A stretch of DNA of 64,000 nucleotides, from the NCBI RefSeq assembly GCF_050613185.1, contig NZ_CP192511.1, positions 1,178,001-1,242,000 of the forward strand, read 5' to 3'. Numbering within the stretch: the stretch's first letter is position 1; each line of letters begins with the position of its first letter. The position numbers were made by a program, and so were the translations under genes. Of the stretch, positions 53,367-62,318 are shown in pieces. The notes below the pieces were generated by a model that was not told where the DNA came from, searched no databases, and saw nothing but the letters and a program-made list of their open reading frames with translations. The DNA is from Chelonobacter sp050613185. GTDB taxonomy: Bacteria > Pseudomonadota > Gammaproteobacteria > Enterobacterales > Pasteurellaceae.

Positions 53367-54629
53367 ATGACAATCGATTTAGTGAAAATGGGCAAACAAG
53401 CCAAGCAAGCGGCGTTTGAGTTGGCGCAATTGTCCGGCGCGGAAAGAAACCAAGCGTTACAGGTGATTGCCGATCAGTTGCAAGCGCGCGAAGCGGAAAT
53501 TTTGGCGGCAAATGCGCTTGATATTGCCAATGCCGAAGCACAAGGGATCAGTGCGGCGATTATTGATCGCTTATTACTCACTTCCGCACGCTTGCAAGGG
53601 ATTGCCGATGATGTACGCCATGTGATTTCGCTTGCCGATCCGGTCGGCAAGGTGATCGACGGCGGTGCGCTCGACAGCGGACTCTCGATTCAACGAGTGC
53701 GCGTGCCGTTGGGCGTAGTCGCAACCATTTATGAAGCTCGCCCGAATGTGACCATTGATGTGGCTTCGCTGTGTTTAAAAACCGGCAATGCGGTGATTTT
53801 GCGCGGCGGTAAAGAAACCCGAAATACCAACGAGGTGTTGTTACAGGTGGTGCAAGACGCCCTGCAACAAGCCGGTTTGCCGGCAAGAGCGGTGCAGGCG
53901 ATTATCGATCCCGACCGCACTTTGGTCATGCAACTGCTGAAACTGGATCGCTATGTCGATATGATTATTCCCCGCGGCGGCGCAGGCTTGCACCAACTGT
54001 GCAAAGAGCATTCGACCATTCCGGTGATTGTCGGCGGAATCGGCATTTGCCATCTGTTTGTCGAACAAAGTGCGGATCTGACGCGTGCCTTGGCAGTAAT
54101 CGACAATGCCAAAACCCAACGCCCGAGTGCCTGTAATTCACTGGAAACCTTGCTGCTGCAACGCAATATCGCCGCCGAATTTATACCACACTTGGTACAG
54201 CAACTTGCCGATAAAAAAGTCCGTTATTTCGCCGATACAGAAGCCTTGCCACTGTTGTTGCAATGCGGTGCCGAGGCAAGTGCGGTCAGCGATGACAAGC
54301 TACGTAACGAAGCGTTGTGTAACAATATGAATGTGATGATTGTCGAGGATATTGACCAAGCGATTGTGCATATCCAAGAATACGGCAGCCACCACTCCGA
54401 CGGCATTCTCACCGAATCGCAAGCGTTGGCGCGCAAATTTGTCAAACAAGTGGATTCGGCAACGGTGTATGTGAATGCCAGCACCCGTTTCACCGACGGC
54501 GCACAATTCGGTTTGGGCGCAGAAGTGGCGGTCAGCACGCAAAAACTGCACGCGCGCGGTCCGATGGGCTTGGAAGCCTTAACCACCTATAAATGGGTGT
54601 GTTATGGGGATTATTTGAGCCGTGCTTAA
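53367..54629 (+). CDS. proA: Gamma-glutamyl phosphate reductase
   Basis: A 420-residue NADPH-dependent enzyme, second step of proline synthesis. It has IQRVRVPLGVVATIYEARPNVTID, the catalytic cysteine region TQRPSACNSLETLL and VDSATVYVNASTRFTDGAQFGLGAEVA. AAAGGAC lies 8 bases before the ATG at 53367. It is separated from proB by the palindrome above. Confidence 0.96.
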   Translation: MTIDLVKMGKQAKQAAFELAQLSGAERNQALQVIADQLQAREAEILAANALDIANAEAQGISAAIIDRLLLTSARLQGIADDVRHVISLADPVGKVIDGGALDSGLSIQRVRVPLGVVATIYEARPNVTIDVASLCLKTGNAVILRGGKETRNTNEVLLQVVQDALQQAGLPARAVQAIIDPDRTLVMQLLKLDRYVDMIIPRGGAGLHQLCKEHSTIPVIVGGIGICHLFVEQSADLTRALAVIDNAKTQRPSACNSLETLLLQRNIAAEFIPHLVQQLADKKVRYFADTEALPLLLQCGAEASAVSDDKLRNEALCNNMNVMIVEDIDQAIVHIQEYGSHHSDGILTESQALARKFVKQVDSATVYVNASTRFTDGAQFGLGAEVAVSTQKLHARGPMGLEALTTYKWVCYGDYLSRA

Positions 54630-54742
54630 ACATAGAATCAGAACGCTGTAATCTATAAAGTAGGGGGCGGATTATATATCAGTCCGAACCGCACTTCGCA
54701 TTTTACGATTGTAGATTAAATACTTACATCTCACTTCGTAAA

Positions 54743-54770
54743 CGGGCGGATATTTAATCCGCCCGCTTTG
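54743..54770 (+). terminator. Terminator of proA
   Basis: CGGGCGGAT and ATCCGCCCG form a perfect 9-bp stem with a 5-base loop, followed by CTTTGTCTT. Confidence 0.75.
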
Positions 54771-54796
54771 TCTTATCAACCTCTTGTCATCAAATA

Positions 54797-55237
54797 TTAA
54801 TCCGCCAACCGCACTTCAAATACCCCTTTATTCGGGTTGAGTTTAAAGCCCTGCTGCTGCCAGAATTCGCGTTGGTTTTGCGTACTTTCGACCACCAGCA
54901 GATTACTTTGGGTAAAACTGACGAATTCGCAGCTTTTGCGCAACAATTCGTGCATGATCGCGGTTTGATTGGGAATATCGCTGACAAAAATATCGGTCAA
55001 TTGCCAGTAACGTTGTAGGCGGAGTGAGGATAAACGCGGGTAGAGTTGTACAAAGCCGACCGCTTGCTGCGCGTCATTCAGCGCCAGAAACAAAATGCTT
55101 TCGCTGAAGCGAATCCGATTTGCCAAAAAAGCCAATGCCCTTTCCGGGTTTTCCTGCATGCCTTGCTCGCGGCGATATTGCTCGAACAGCGGGAGCAGCA
55201 GTTCCAGATTCCATAACTCAGCTTTAAATATCCGCAT
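54797..55237 (-). CDS. GNAT family acetyltransferase
   Basis: A 146-residue protein with a GNAT-like order: ILFLALNDAQQAVGFVQLYP (beta strands), QRYWQLTDIFVSD and VVESTQNQREFWQQQGFKLN. The usual Arg/Gln-x-x-Gly-x-Gly/Ala loop is degraded (VSDIPNQTAIMHELL). The substrate is unknown. It converges with proA and is divergent from tpiA. Confidence 0.75.
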   Translation of the reverse strand: MRIFKAELWNLELLLPLFEQYRREQGMQENPERALAFLANRIRFSESILFLALNDAQQAVGFVQLYPRLSSLRLQRYWQLTDIFVSDIPNQTAIMHELLRKSCEFVSFTQSNLLVVESTQNQREFWQQQGFKLNPNKGVFEVRLAD

Positions 55238-55432
55238 AATTGCCTCTAAATTAACCAGTTTTGTAGCGAATTGTAACGGTTTTATCCGTAATAATCATCA
55301 TTTGTTAAATAAAAAAGCGGAAAAAGGCAAAAAGCGCGAAAATTTTCGGCGGATAAAAAGCAATTTAGAGCAAGTTTTGCTATAGTGAACGCAATTTTTA
55401 TTGATTCATCTTAAATTAACAAGGAGCAAAAA

Positions 55433-56200
55433 ATGGCACGTCGTCCTTTAGTCATGGGTAACTGGAAATTAAACGGCAGCAAAGCGATGACCCGCGAATT
55501 AATTGCGGGATTGAAAGCGGAGCTGGCGGATGTCAAAGGCTGTGATGTCGCAATCGCACCGCCGTTGATGTATTTGGCGGAAGCCGAAGCCGCCTTGCAA
55601 GGCAGCAACATCGCATTGGGGGCGCAAAATGTGGATACCAATGTGTCCGGCGCGTTCACCGGTGATATTTCGACCGAGATGTTAAAAGATTTCGGTGCGA
55701 AATACATCATTATCGGACACTCCGAGCGCCGTACTTATCATAAAGAAAGCGATGAATTTATCGCGAAGAAATTTGCCGCATTAAAAGCGGCAGGCTTAAT
55801 TCCGGTGTTGTGTATCGGTGAAACCGAAGCGGAAAACGAAGCCGGTCAGACCGAAGCCGTGTGCGCACGTCAGATTGACGCGGTGCTGAACAGCTTGGGC
55901 GCAGACGCGTTTAACGGTGCGGTGATCGCCTATGAACCGGTGTGGGCAATCGGCACCGGCAAATCCGCAACCCCTGCGCAAGCGCAAGCGGTTCACAAAT
56001 TTATCCGTGATCACATCGCCAAACAAGATCAAGCGGTTGCCGAGCAAGTGATTCTGCAATACGGCGGTTCAGTCAATGACGCCAACGCAGCAGAATTGTT
56101 CACCCAACCGGATATCGACGGTGCATTGGTCGGCGGCGCTTCCCTGAAAGCGGCCGCATTTGCGGTGATCGTCAAAGCGGCGGAACAAGCCAAAAACTAA
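55433..56200 (+). CDS. tpiA: Triosephosphate isomerase
   Basis: A 255-residue TIM-barrel enzyme of glycolysis. It has MGNWKLNGSKAM (Asn-Lys), YIIIGHSERRTYH (catalytic His) and VIAYEPVWAIGTGKSA (catalytic Glu), and the phosphate-binding GALVGGASLKA near the end. AAGGAGC precedes the start. Confidence 0.98.
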   Translation: MARRPLVMGNWKLNGSKAMTRELIAGLKAELADVKGCDVAIAPPLMYLAEAEAALQGSNIALGAQNVDTNVSGAFTGDISTEMLKDFGAKYIIIGHSERRTYHKESDEFIAKKFAALKAAGLIPVLCIGETEAENEAGQTEAVCARQIDAVLNSLGADAFNGAVIAYEPVWAIGTGKSATPAQAQAVHKFIRDHIAKQDQAVAEQVILQYGGSVNDANAAELFTQPDIDGALVGGASLKAAAFAVIVKAAEQAKN

Positions 56201-56226
56201 GCTGACCGCACTTTAGTCCAAAAAAT

Positions 56227-56259
56227 AAAAACCGAATTCTGATCTGGATTCGGTTTTTT
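56227..56259. terminator. Terminator between tpiA and ychJ
   Basis: AAAACCGAAT and ATTCGGTTTT form a 10-bp stem followed by TT on the plus strand; the A run on the other side makes it usable for the convergent gene too. Confidence 0.85.
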
Positions 56260-56272
56260 GTCGGCTGAATTT

Positions 56273-56752
56273 CTAACTTAGAAATGGCGCACAGCACTGC
56301 TTAAATTTTTTGCCCGAGCCGCATAAGCAGGGCTGTTTCATACTCGGATAGTGCGCTAAGGTCGGATCAAGAAAATACCAACGTCCGTCGATGTTGACAA
56401 AGGTGGATAATTCATGATGGGCTTGTTGCCCGGCGCCAGTTCGATAAAACGCGTTGAATTCCACTTGCGCATGAATTTTGCCGATTTTAGGCAAATGTTG
56501 CACAATTTCAAGCCCTGCCCATTGGGTTTGTTGCGCCCAGTGTAACATCGCCGCCTGATTCAAGTGCGGTTGTTGCGCAGGTACGGTGGTGGCAACCAAA
56601 TAATCTATTTTTTGCAATACATAAGCCGCATAACGTGAACGCATAAGTTGTTCGGCAGTTTGCGCAATGATTTTTTCTTGATGTAATGGTTGGCAGCAAT
56701 CTTGGTAGGATTGATCGGATTGGCAAGGACAGGATAAATCGGCACAAGTCAT
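56273..56752 (-). CDS. YchJ family SEC-C motif protein
   Basis: A 159-residue protein with zinc-binding SEC-C motifs at both ends: CPCQSDQSYQDCC near the N-terminus and CLCGSGKKFKQCC at the C-terminus. Between them is an NTF2-like region (EQLMRSRYAAYVLQKIDYLVATT). Function is not established. I chose ATG 56752 (MTCADLSCPC) because the extension to 56824 would run into the tRNA gene. Confidence 0.88.
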   Translation of the reverse strand: MTCADLSCPCQSDQSYQDCCQPLHQEKIIAQTAEQLMRSRYAAYVLQKIDYLVATTVPAQQPHLNQAAMLHWAQQTQWAGLEIVQHLPKIGKIHAQVEFNAFYRTGAGQQAHHELSTFVNIDGRWYFLDPTLAHYPSMKQPCLCGSGKKFKQCCAPFLS

Positions 56753-56816
56753 CAGAATAACATTATCAATAAGCGGAATATTTTTGCTGAAAAAGCGAGA
56801 TTTCAAGAAGAAAAAA

Positions 56817-56893
56817 TGGCGCATCCGAGAGGATTCGAACCTCTGACCGCTCGGTTCGTAGCCGAGTACTCTATCCAGCTGAGCTACGGATGC
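56817..56893 (-). tRNA. tRNA-Arg (ACG anticodon), copy 1
   Basis: 77 bases with encoded CCA. The anticodon loop is GCTACGAAC and the T arm is AGGTTCGAATCCT. The A at anticodon position 1 would be inosine after TadA action. Confidence 0.95.
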
Positions 56894-56957
56894 GTCGTTT
56901 TAAGATGATTAACCTTCATTTTGCCTTTTTACATTTTAATGAGAGTAAGCATTAAAA

Positions 56958-57034
56958 TGGCGCATCCGAGAGGATTCGAACCTCTGACCGCTCGGTTCGT
57001 AGCCGAGTACTCTATCCAGCTGAGCTACGGATGC
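56958..57034 (-). tRNA. tRNA-Arg (ACG anticodon), copy 2
   Basis: Identical to the copy 64 bases away over the full tRNA, a tandem gene duplication. Only the flanks differ. Confidence 0.95.
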
Positions 57035-57044
57035 GCAGAACAAA

Positions 57045-57134
57045 TGGCGGTGAGAGAGGGATTCGAACCCTCGATACAGTTTCCCGTATACACCCTTAGC
57101 AGGGGTGCGCCTTCAGCCTCTCGGCCATCTCACC
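57045..57134 (-). tRNA. serV: tRNA-Ser (GCT anticodon)
   Basis: 90 bases with a long variable arm and encoded CCA. The anticodon loop is CTGCTAAG and the T arm is GGGTTCGAATCCC. It is first in a Ser-Arg-Arg tRNA cluster read leftward. Confidence 0.95.
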
Positions 57135-57264
57135 GCAATCGGTTTGAGCGCACATAATACGGTTTTCGGAAAATATGTCAATCGCTTTTTTAACGGAAAC
57201 CGCACTTTTACCTTTTTTCGCATTCGTTTGTTTGATTTGCAAACAATTTTTGCCGAAAGTGCGC

Positions 57265-59283
57265 TCAGCTTTTACGCTTTAACAGCGCTTTTAAATTGGA
57301 AACATGGCTACTGGTTTTTTGCTCGATTTGCTGGCTGGTGAGCGGTGGTTTATCGCGCTCCCATTGCAGATCGTCTTGCGGCAGTTCCAGTAAGAAACGG
57401 CTGACTTCGGGGCGAATCAGTTCGCCGTATTGCCGCCGTTCTTTGCATAACGAAAAAGTCAGTTCCTGCTGGGCGCGGGTGATACCGACATACGCCAAGC
57501 GCCGTTCTTCTTCCACGTTATCTTCGTCGATACTGGTCTGGTGCGGCAAAATCCCTTCTTCCATGCCGACCAGATAAACATACGGAAATTCCAAGCCTTT
57601 TGAGGCGTGCAACGTCATCAATTGCACCTGATCGCTTTCGTCATCGTCTTCGCCGCGTTCCAACATATCGCGCAGGGTTAAGCGTGTGACCACCTGATTT
57701 AACGTCATGGCGTCGTTATATTCATCACCGCGCAGCATGTCTGCCACCCACTCGAACAGCGTGGCGACGTTTTTGCTTTGCATTTCCGCCTGTGCCGGGC
57801 TGGCGGCGTGTTCAAACAGGTATTCCTGATATTGCAAGGCGGATAACATCTCGCGTACCGCACTTTCCGGCTCGCTGCGTAGCGCGTGATCATTCAGCTC
57901 GACAATCCAACGGGCGAAATGTTGCAACGCTTGATAAGCGCGCGGTGTGAGGCGTTGAATCAGTTCAAATTCGAAAACGGCGGCGAACAGGCTGATCTGT
58001 TTCTCTTGTGCCAGTTGCCCCAGTTTTTCTAAGGTTGCGGTGCCGATTTCGCGTTTCGGCGTATTCACAATGCGCAGAAATGCCGCGTCGTCATCTTGAT
58101 TCACCACCAAGCGCAAATATGCCATCATGTCCTTGATTTCGGCACGCGAAAAAAACGACGTGCCGCCGGAAATTTTATACGGAATACGGTTTTGCATTAG
58201 CATTTTTTCCAGCAAGCGCGACTGGTGGTTGCCACGATACAGAATGGCGTAATCTTTGTATTGGGTTTTGCGGATAAAACGGTGCGCCACCAGTTCGGCG
58301 ACAATCCGCTCCGCTTCGTGTTCTTCGTTTTTGGCTTCGATCACTTGCAATTTTTCGCCATGATCTAAGGTGGAAAACAGTTTTTTATCAAACACATGGT
58401 CGTTGTTATCAATCAAGATGTTGGCGGCGTGCAAAATCCGCTGGCTAGAGCGGTAATTCTGTTCCAACTTAATCACTGCCAGTTGCGGAAAATCATCGCG
58501 CAGGCGGATCATATTTTGCGGACGCGCGCCACGCCACGAATAAATCGACTGATCGTCATCACCCACCACGGTAAAACGCGCCTGTTCGCCGACCAGCAGT
58601 TTGATCAGTTCATATTGGCTGGTGTTGGTGTCTTGATATTCATCGACCAACAGATAACGGATTTTTTCCTGCCAACGTGACCGCACTTCGGGATATTGTT
58701 GAAACAGCAGGGTCGGCAGCATAATCAAATCGTCAAAATCAAGCGCATTGTAAGCACGGATTTGGTTGTGATATTGCTCGTAGCACAACGCAAACAACAG
58801 CTGTTTTTGCCCGTCGGCAATGCCTTTGGCGCGTTCGGGCAAGATCAAATCATTTTTCCAGTTGGAAATGGTGTTTAACAACTGATTTAACAGATCTTTA
58901 TCGCCTTTGAGATACGGCTCGGTCAGCGCTTTCAGCAGGGCGAGTTGGTCGTGCTGATCGAACAGGGTGATATTGGCTTTATAGCCCAAATGGCGGTATT
59001 CGCGTTTGATAATATCGAAGCCGAGCGTATGAAACGTGGATACCGTCAGGCCTTTACTAGCTTGTTTGCCAATCGAATGCGCCACCCGCTCTTTCATCTC
59101 GCGCGCGGCTTTATTGGTGAAAGTCACGGCGGCGATTTGCTTCGGTTGATAACCGCACTTTTCAATCAAATAGGCGATTTTGTTGATAATCACCCGGGTT
59201 TTGCCTGATCCTGCACCGGCAAGCACCAAGCAAGGTCCGGTGACATATTCGACGGCGTTTTGTTGTTGCGGATTGAGTTTCAT
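57265..59283 (-). CDS. rep: ATP-dependent DNA helicase Rep
   Basis: A 672-residue superfamily 1 helicase. Motif I is LAGAGSGKTRV, motif II VDEYQDTN, motif III VVGDDDQSIYSWRGA and motif VI VGITRAQQELTFS. It starts MKLNPQQQNAVEYVTGPCLVL as E. coli Rep does. Rep clears proteins from DNA ahead of the replisome. It is read toward the tRNA cluster. Confidence 0.95.
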   Translation of the reverse strand: MKLNPQQQNAVEYVTGPCLVLAGAGSGKTRVIINKIAYLIEKCGYQPKQIAAVTFTNKAAREMKERVAHSIGKQASKGLTVSTFHTLGFDIIKREYRHLGYKANITLFDQHDQLALLKALTEPYLKGDKDLLNQLLNTISNWKNDLILPERAKGIADGQKQLLFALCYEQYHNQIRAYNALDFDDLIMLPTLLFQQYPEVRSRWQEKIRYLLVDEYQDTNTSQYELIKLLVGEQARFTVVGDDDQSIYSWRGARPQNMIRLRDDFPQLAVIKLEQNYRSSQRILHAANILIDNNDHVFDKKLFSTLDHGEKLQVIEAKNEEHEAERIVAELVAHRFIRKTQYKDYAILYRGNHQSRLLEKMLMQNRIPYKISGGTSFFSRAEIKDMMAYLRLVVNQDDDAAFLRIVNTPKREIGTATLEKLGQLAQEKQISLFAAVFEFELIQRLTPRAYQALQHFARWIVELNDHALRSEPESAVREMLSALQYQEYLFEHAASPAQAEMQSKNVATLFEWVADMLRGDEYNDAMTLNQVVTRLTLRDMLERGEDDDESDQVQLMTLHASKGLEFPYVYLVGMEEGILPHQTSIDEDNVEEERRLAYVGITRAQQELTFSLCKERRQYGELIRPEVSRFLLELPQDDLQWERDKPPLTSQQIEQKTSSHVSNLKALLKRKS

Positions 59284-59286
59284 CGG

Positions 59287-59511
59287 TTAATCCTGCGCAA
59301 GGGCATAAGGCAAAAGTGCGGTATCGAGAATAAACGACAGCGGAATATCCAAAATCGGCAAGCCCCAACGTTGCGCCATTTCATAATCGTATTTCACACC
59401 GGCATAGGCGCTATAGGGCTGGGTCTGATTGATCAAACTCACAATCGTGCCGCAGCCGCTGAGGTTCAAACAGAAGCCGAATAGAACGCAAAAATACAGA
59501 TATTTTCTCAT
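59287..59511 (-). CDS. YceK/YidQ family lipoprotein
   Basis: A 74-residue lipoprotein with signal MRKYLYFCVLFGFCLNLSGC and lipobox LSGC. The mature part has the DUF1375 sequence PYSAYAGVKYDYEM and LDIPLSFILDTALLPY. Function is unknown. AAAGGAA precedes the ATG at 59511. It lies 3 bases before rep. Confidence 0.85.
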   Translation of the reverse strand: MRKYLYFCVLFGFCLNLSGCGTIVSLINQTQPYSAYAGVKYDYEMAQRWGLPILDIPLSFILDTALLPYALAQD

Positions 59512-59686
59512 TTCCTTTACCAAATAGAAATTGAAGTGGTGATTATAAAGGGAGTTGGCGGGAGAACAAATCACATTCTTAAAATAAGGGTTGATCTTAC
59601 TTGCGCTGTGCTGTGCTGTAAAATTAAGCGATTTTTTTGAGCTAATGTCAAGTGCATTTTAATTTTATTATTAAGGAGTTATATGA

Positions 59687-60223
59687 ATGAAAAGATCTCT
59701 GTTACTCACGACGGTTATGCTATGTTTTACGCTTGCCGGCTGCCAGCAAATGTTGGAGGCAAGCCGTTCGATGCGAGCGGCATTGGAGAATATTAATACC
59801 GGATTATCAGGTGCTTATGTCGAGCAAACTACACAAAACTCGATTGATTCAACGCTCAATAATGCGAAACCGAATAGTGCGGTTAAAGCATTATTTAATG
59901 ATGCCAAACCAACAATGAACAAAGTGTTAGGACTATTAGCCTGTTTACCAGATGGTAGTCATTCAAATTCCCAGCTTATGATCTACAGTGATCCAGACAG
60001 TATTGAGCCGCATAGTCGAGTTAAACCACAAAGTAACATGAGTTATCATAAATCGGGTTGTTTAAATGTATCTCGAGTAATCGGATTTAAGAAATTAGCG
60101 GCAAATACTTTTGAGTTTAAAGTCTATTTTACCTCGCGACAGAGCGGAGAGACCGTTAACAAGCGCTATCATGCCATTAAACAACCTGGTGGTGAGTGGC
60201 TATTCGATTTTTGGGGGCTTTAA
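59687..60223 (+). CDS. Hypothetical lipoprotein
   Basis: A 178-residue predicted lipoprotein; signal MKRSLLLTTVMLCFTLAGC with lipobox LAGC. The mature part has an Asn/Ser-rich helix region, then a compact domain with two cysteines (LLACLPDG and KSGCLNV) and a C-terminal beta-rich part (FEFKVYFTSRQSGETVNKRY...GGEWLFDFWGL). I do not recognise the family. AAGGAG lies 8 bases before the ATG at 59687; another ATG at 59683 is in a different frame. Confidence 0.7.
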   Translation: MKRSLLLTTVMLCFTLAGCQQMLEASRSMRAALENINTGLSGAYVEQTTQNSIDSTLNNAKPNSAVKALFNDAKPTMNKVLGLLACLPDGSHSNSQLMIYSDPDSIEPHSRVKPQSNMSYHKSGCLNVSRVIGFKKLAANTFEFKVYFTSRQSGETVNKRYHAIKQPGGEWLFDFWGL

Positions 60224-60261
60224 TCACGATCATACACGCTTGTTTAGGCAACTATTCAGAA

Positions 60262-60576
60262 TTAGCGTATTGACAGATACGCTGATTTATTGGTTTTTGC
60301 CAACATCATTAATAAGCTGTCAAGGGTAAACTTGCCGATCTTGCGATTAACCATATCGGAAATTCGAGGGCGGGTAACGCCTAAAATAGTCGCAGCATCA
60401 GCTTGTTTTAATTGATTTTCTTGAATCCAACTATCCATTGCCTCAACCAAAGCCAGTTTCATCTCTATCACCGCTTGGCTGTGTGCTTTCAAGCTTGCCG
60501 CTTCACTATCGGAGAACCCAAGATCGAGAAAAACATTGCCGTTAGCGGGGGTGATATGGGTGATTTTATCGTTCAT
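60262..60576 (-). CDS. HigA-type antitoxin with XRE helix-turn-helix
   Basis: A 104-residue protein. Its helix-turn-helix is LKQADAATILGVTRPRISDMVNRKIGKFTLDSLLMML. The N-terminal part (VFLDLGFSDSEAASLKAHSQAVIEM) is typical of COG5606 antitoxins. It overlaps the 3' end of the toxin gene by 11 bases, the toxin-first order of HigBA loci, and likely represses the pair. Confidence 0.85.
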   Translation of the reverse strand: MNDKITHITPANGNVFLDLGFSDSEAASLKAHSQAVIEMKLALVEAMDSWIQENQLKQADAATILGVTRPRISDMVNRKIGKFTLDSLLMMLAKTNKSAYLSIR

Positions 60577-60919
60577 TTTCTATCTCCAATAAGGTTTGAT
60601 ACCGTTTTTTGATCAACTCAAGATCGCGCGGGCTAGTTTTTTGTGTTTTCTTTTGAAATGCGTGTAGCACATAGATGCGTTTTGTAAACTTAGCAACATA
60701 AACTAAGCGAAATGCACCACTGTGATCGCGGTGTCGAATTTCAATAATGCCATTTCCAAGATTATTCATGACTTTATAATCACGTGGGCTTAATCCCTGT
60801 TGCACGAGATCTAAATCGTGACCAAGCTCTGATTTTATGTTGTCAGGAAATAATCTTAATATTGCTAATGTTGAACCCAACCATGCTATATCTTTGCGCA
60901 CCGTTCTCTGTTTGTACAA
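60566..60919 (-). CDS. HigB/Gp49-type toxin of the RelE superfamily
   Basis: A protein of up to 117 residues. Typical parts are DIAWLGSTLAILRLFPDNIKSELG, GIIEIRHRDHSGAFRLVYVAKF and IYVLHAFQKKTQKTSPRDLELIKKR. RelE-superfamily toxins cut mRNA on the ribosome. No ATG start is present: TTG 60919 or GTG 60898 must be used. The gene is AT-rich and lies 5' of its antitoxin. Confidence 0.82.
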   Translation of the reverse strand: MYKQRTVRKDIAWLGSTLAILRLFPDNIKSELGHDLDLVQQGLSPRDYKVMNNLGNGIIEIRHRDHSGAFRLVYVAKFTKRIYVLHAFQKKTQKTSPRDLELIKKRYQTLLEIENER

Positions 60920-61054
60920 AATTTTATACCTATCTTATCTGATAATGCAAGCTAGTAAATAAAATTTATATACTCAAGAAAATAGAGTAGCGAAAAGATT
61001 GCGATCAAGATTCCAAAAATTAAATTTGCTCACTTAACGTGATAAGCAAAGTGG

Positions 61055-61780
61055 TTAAACCTCACGATAAACCTGTTCAAACGGAACACGATAGCGTGCG
61101 CCCCAAATGCCGCGCCTTGTTTCGCGAATGCCGCAGACTACGATCATATTGATTTCCGCTGCGCGTGGTAGGTTCAAAATCCGTTTTACCCTGCGGCTGT
61201 CCAAGCCTTCGAGCGGGCAGGTGTCGTAGCCTTGTTCTGCCATTGCCAGCATAAAGGTTTGTGCGGCAAGGGCGCAGCTTTTGTGGGTCACAATGCGCGA
61301 ATCGGCTTCCGAAACATTGGTGGCAATCGGGCGGAATAAAGCGATACTGTGGGCGATCAATTTGCGTAATATGCCCAGCAGACCGAAGCCGCGAGCATAC
61401 AGAAACGGCATTAATTTGCCGTAATAGCCGTTTAACCGTTTTAAGCGTGCGGCTTGTTGCTCTGGCGGTGTATTGCGCTTGAGATCATCGCTGAACGCCG
61501 CTAATACCTGTTTGGCACGTTCACGGTAGAGATCCTGACGGGTCACAAATACCACCATTTGTTGCGCGGTGGTGGCGGCATTTTGGCTGAGGCAGGCTTC
61601 GGCAAGCTGCGCAAGTGCGGTTTTGTCCGTGATATGATAAAACTGATACAGTTGCATATTCGAGCTGCTCGGAGCGAGTTGCGCCAGTTGCAAACATTGG
61701 CGTACTTTGTCGCTGTCGAGCGGCGTATCGCTGTAGTGGCGCACCGCGCGGCGGTGGCGGAGCATTTCGCTTAAGTTCAT
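61055..61780 (-). CDS. Nitroreductase family protein
   Basis: A 241-residue flavoprotein-like enzyme. The N-terminus has LRHRRAVRHYSDTPLDSDKV (FMN phosphate site) and LAPSSSNMQLYQFY. The C-terminal part has AEQGYDTCPLEGLDSRRVKRIL and INMIVVCGIRETRRG. It carries an inserted basic segment (residues about 105-145) not found in short nitroreductases. Substrate is unknown. Confidence 0.85.
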   Translation of the reverse strand: MNLSEMLRHRRAVRHYSDTPLDSDKVRQCLQLAQLAPSSSNMQLYQFYHITDKTALAQLAEACLSQNAATTAQQMVVFVTRQDLYRERAKQVLAAFSDDLKRNTPPEQQAARLKRLNGYYGKLMPFLYARGFGLLGILRKLIAHSIALFRPIATNVSEADSRIVTHKSCALAAQTFMLAMAEQGYDTCPLEGLDSRRVKRILNLPRAAEINMIVVCGIRETRRGIWGARYRVPFEQVYREV

Positions 61781-61880
61781 AAGGTATCCTTTGTTGTGCG
61801 CTGAGGGTGTATTTATTCTACACCTGTTGTTGGATTGCCGCCAATGCCGCCGAGGGCGACATCTTTTTCAGCCGCAAAGT

Positions 61881-61909
61881 AAAAAGGCTTGGAATTTTCC
61901 AAGCCTTTT
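61881..61909 (-). terminator. Terminator of the rpsP-rimM-trmD-rplS operon
   Basis: AAAAGGCTTGGAA and its complement TTCCAAGCCTTTT form a 13-bp perfect stem with a 2-base centre; T runs follow on both strands. Confidence 0.9.
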
Positions 61910-61934
61910 GTTTTGGTTTTTGCAAACCGTGCGA

Positions 61935-62282
61935 TTAGTTCAAACGCTCTTTGATACGTGCAGACTTACCACTACGCTCACGCAAGTAGTACAGTTTCGC
62001 TTTACGTACCGCACCTTTGCGTTTCACGCTGATACTGTCGATTACCGGCGAGTGAGTTTGGAATGTACGCTCAACGCCGACACCGTTTGAAATTTTACGC
62101 AGGGTAAATGCTGAATGCAGGCCGCGGTTACGAATTGCGATAACCACGCCTTCGAACGCCTGCAGACGTTTTTTACTACCTTCAACAACCCATACTTTCA
62201 CTTCCAAAGTATCACCGGGACGGAAGCTCGGTACGTCTTGTTTCAATTGTTCTTGTTCAAGTTGTTTAATAATGTTACTCAT
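61935..62282 (-). CDS. rplS: 50S ribosomal protein L19
   Basis: A 115-residue protein with FRPGDTLEVKVWVVEGSKKR, EGVVIAIRNRGLHSAFTLRK and a basic end (YLRERSGKSARIKERLN). Last gene of the rpsP operon. Confidence 0.98.
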   Translation of the reverse strand: MSNIIKQLEQEQLKQDVPSFRPGDTLEVKVWVVEGSKKRLQAFEGVVIAIRNRGLHSAFTLRKISNGVGVERTFQTHSPVIDSISVKRKGAVRKAKLYYLRERSGKSARIKERLN

Positions 62283-62318
62283 AATAAATACCTTTTATTC
62301 CTAGATGTAACTGAATCT

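Noticed and set aside
56817..57134. Possible genomic island at the tRNA cluster
   Set aside because: No integrase gene, attachment repeat or foreign gene block adjoins; the duplicated tRNA is intact and the neighbours are housekeeping genes.
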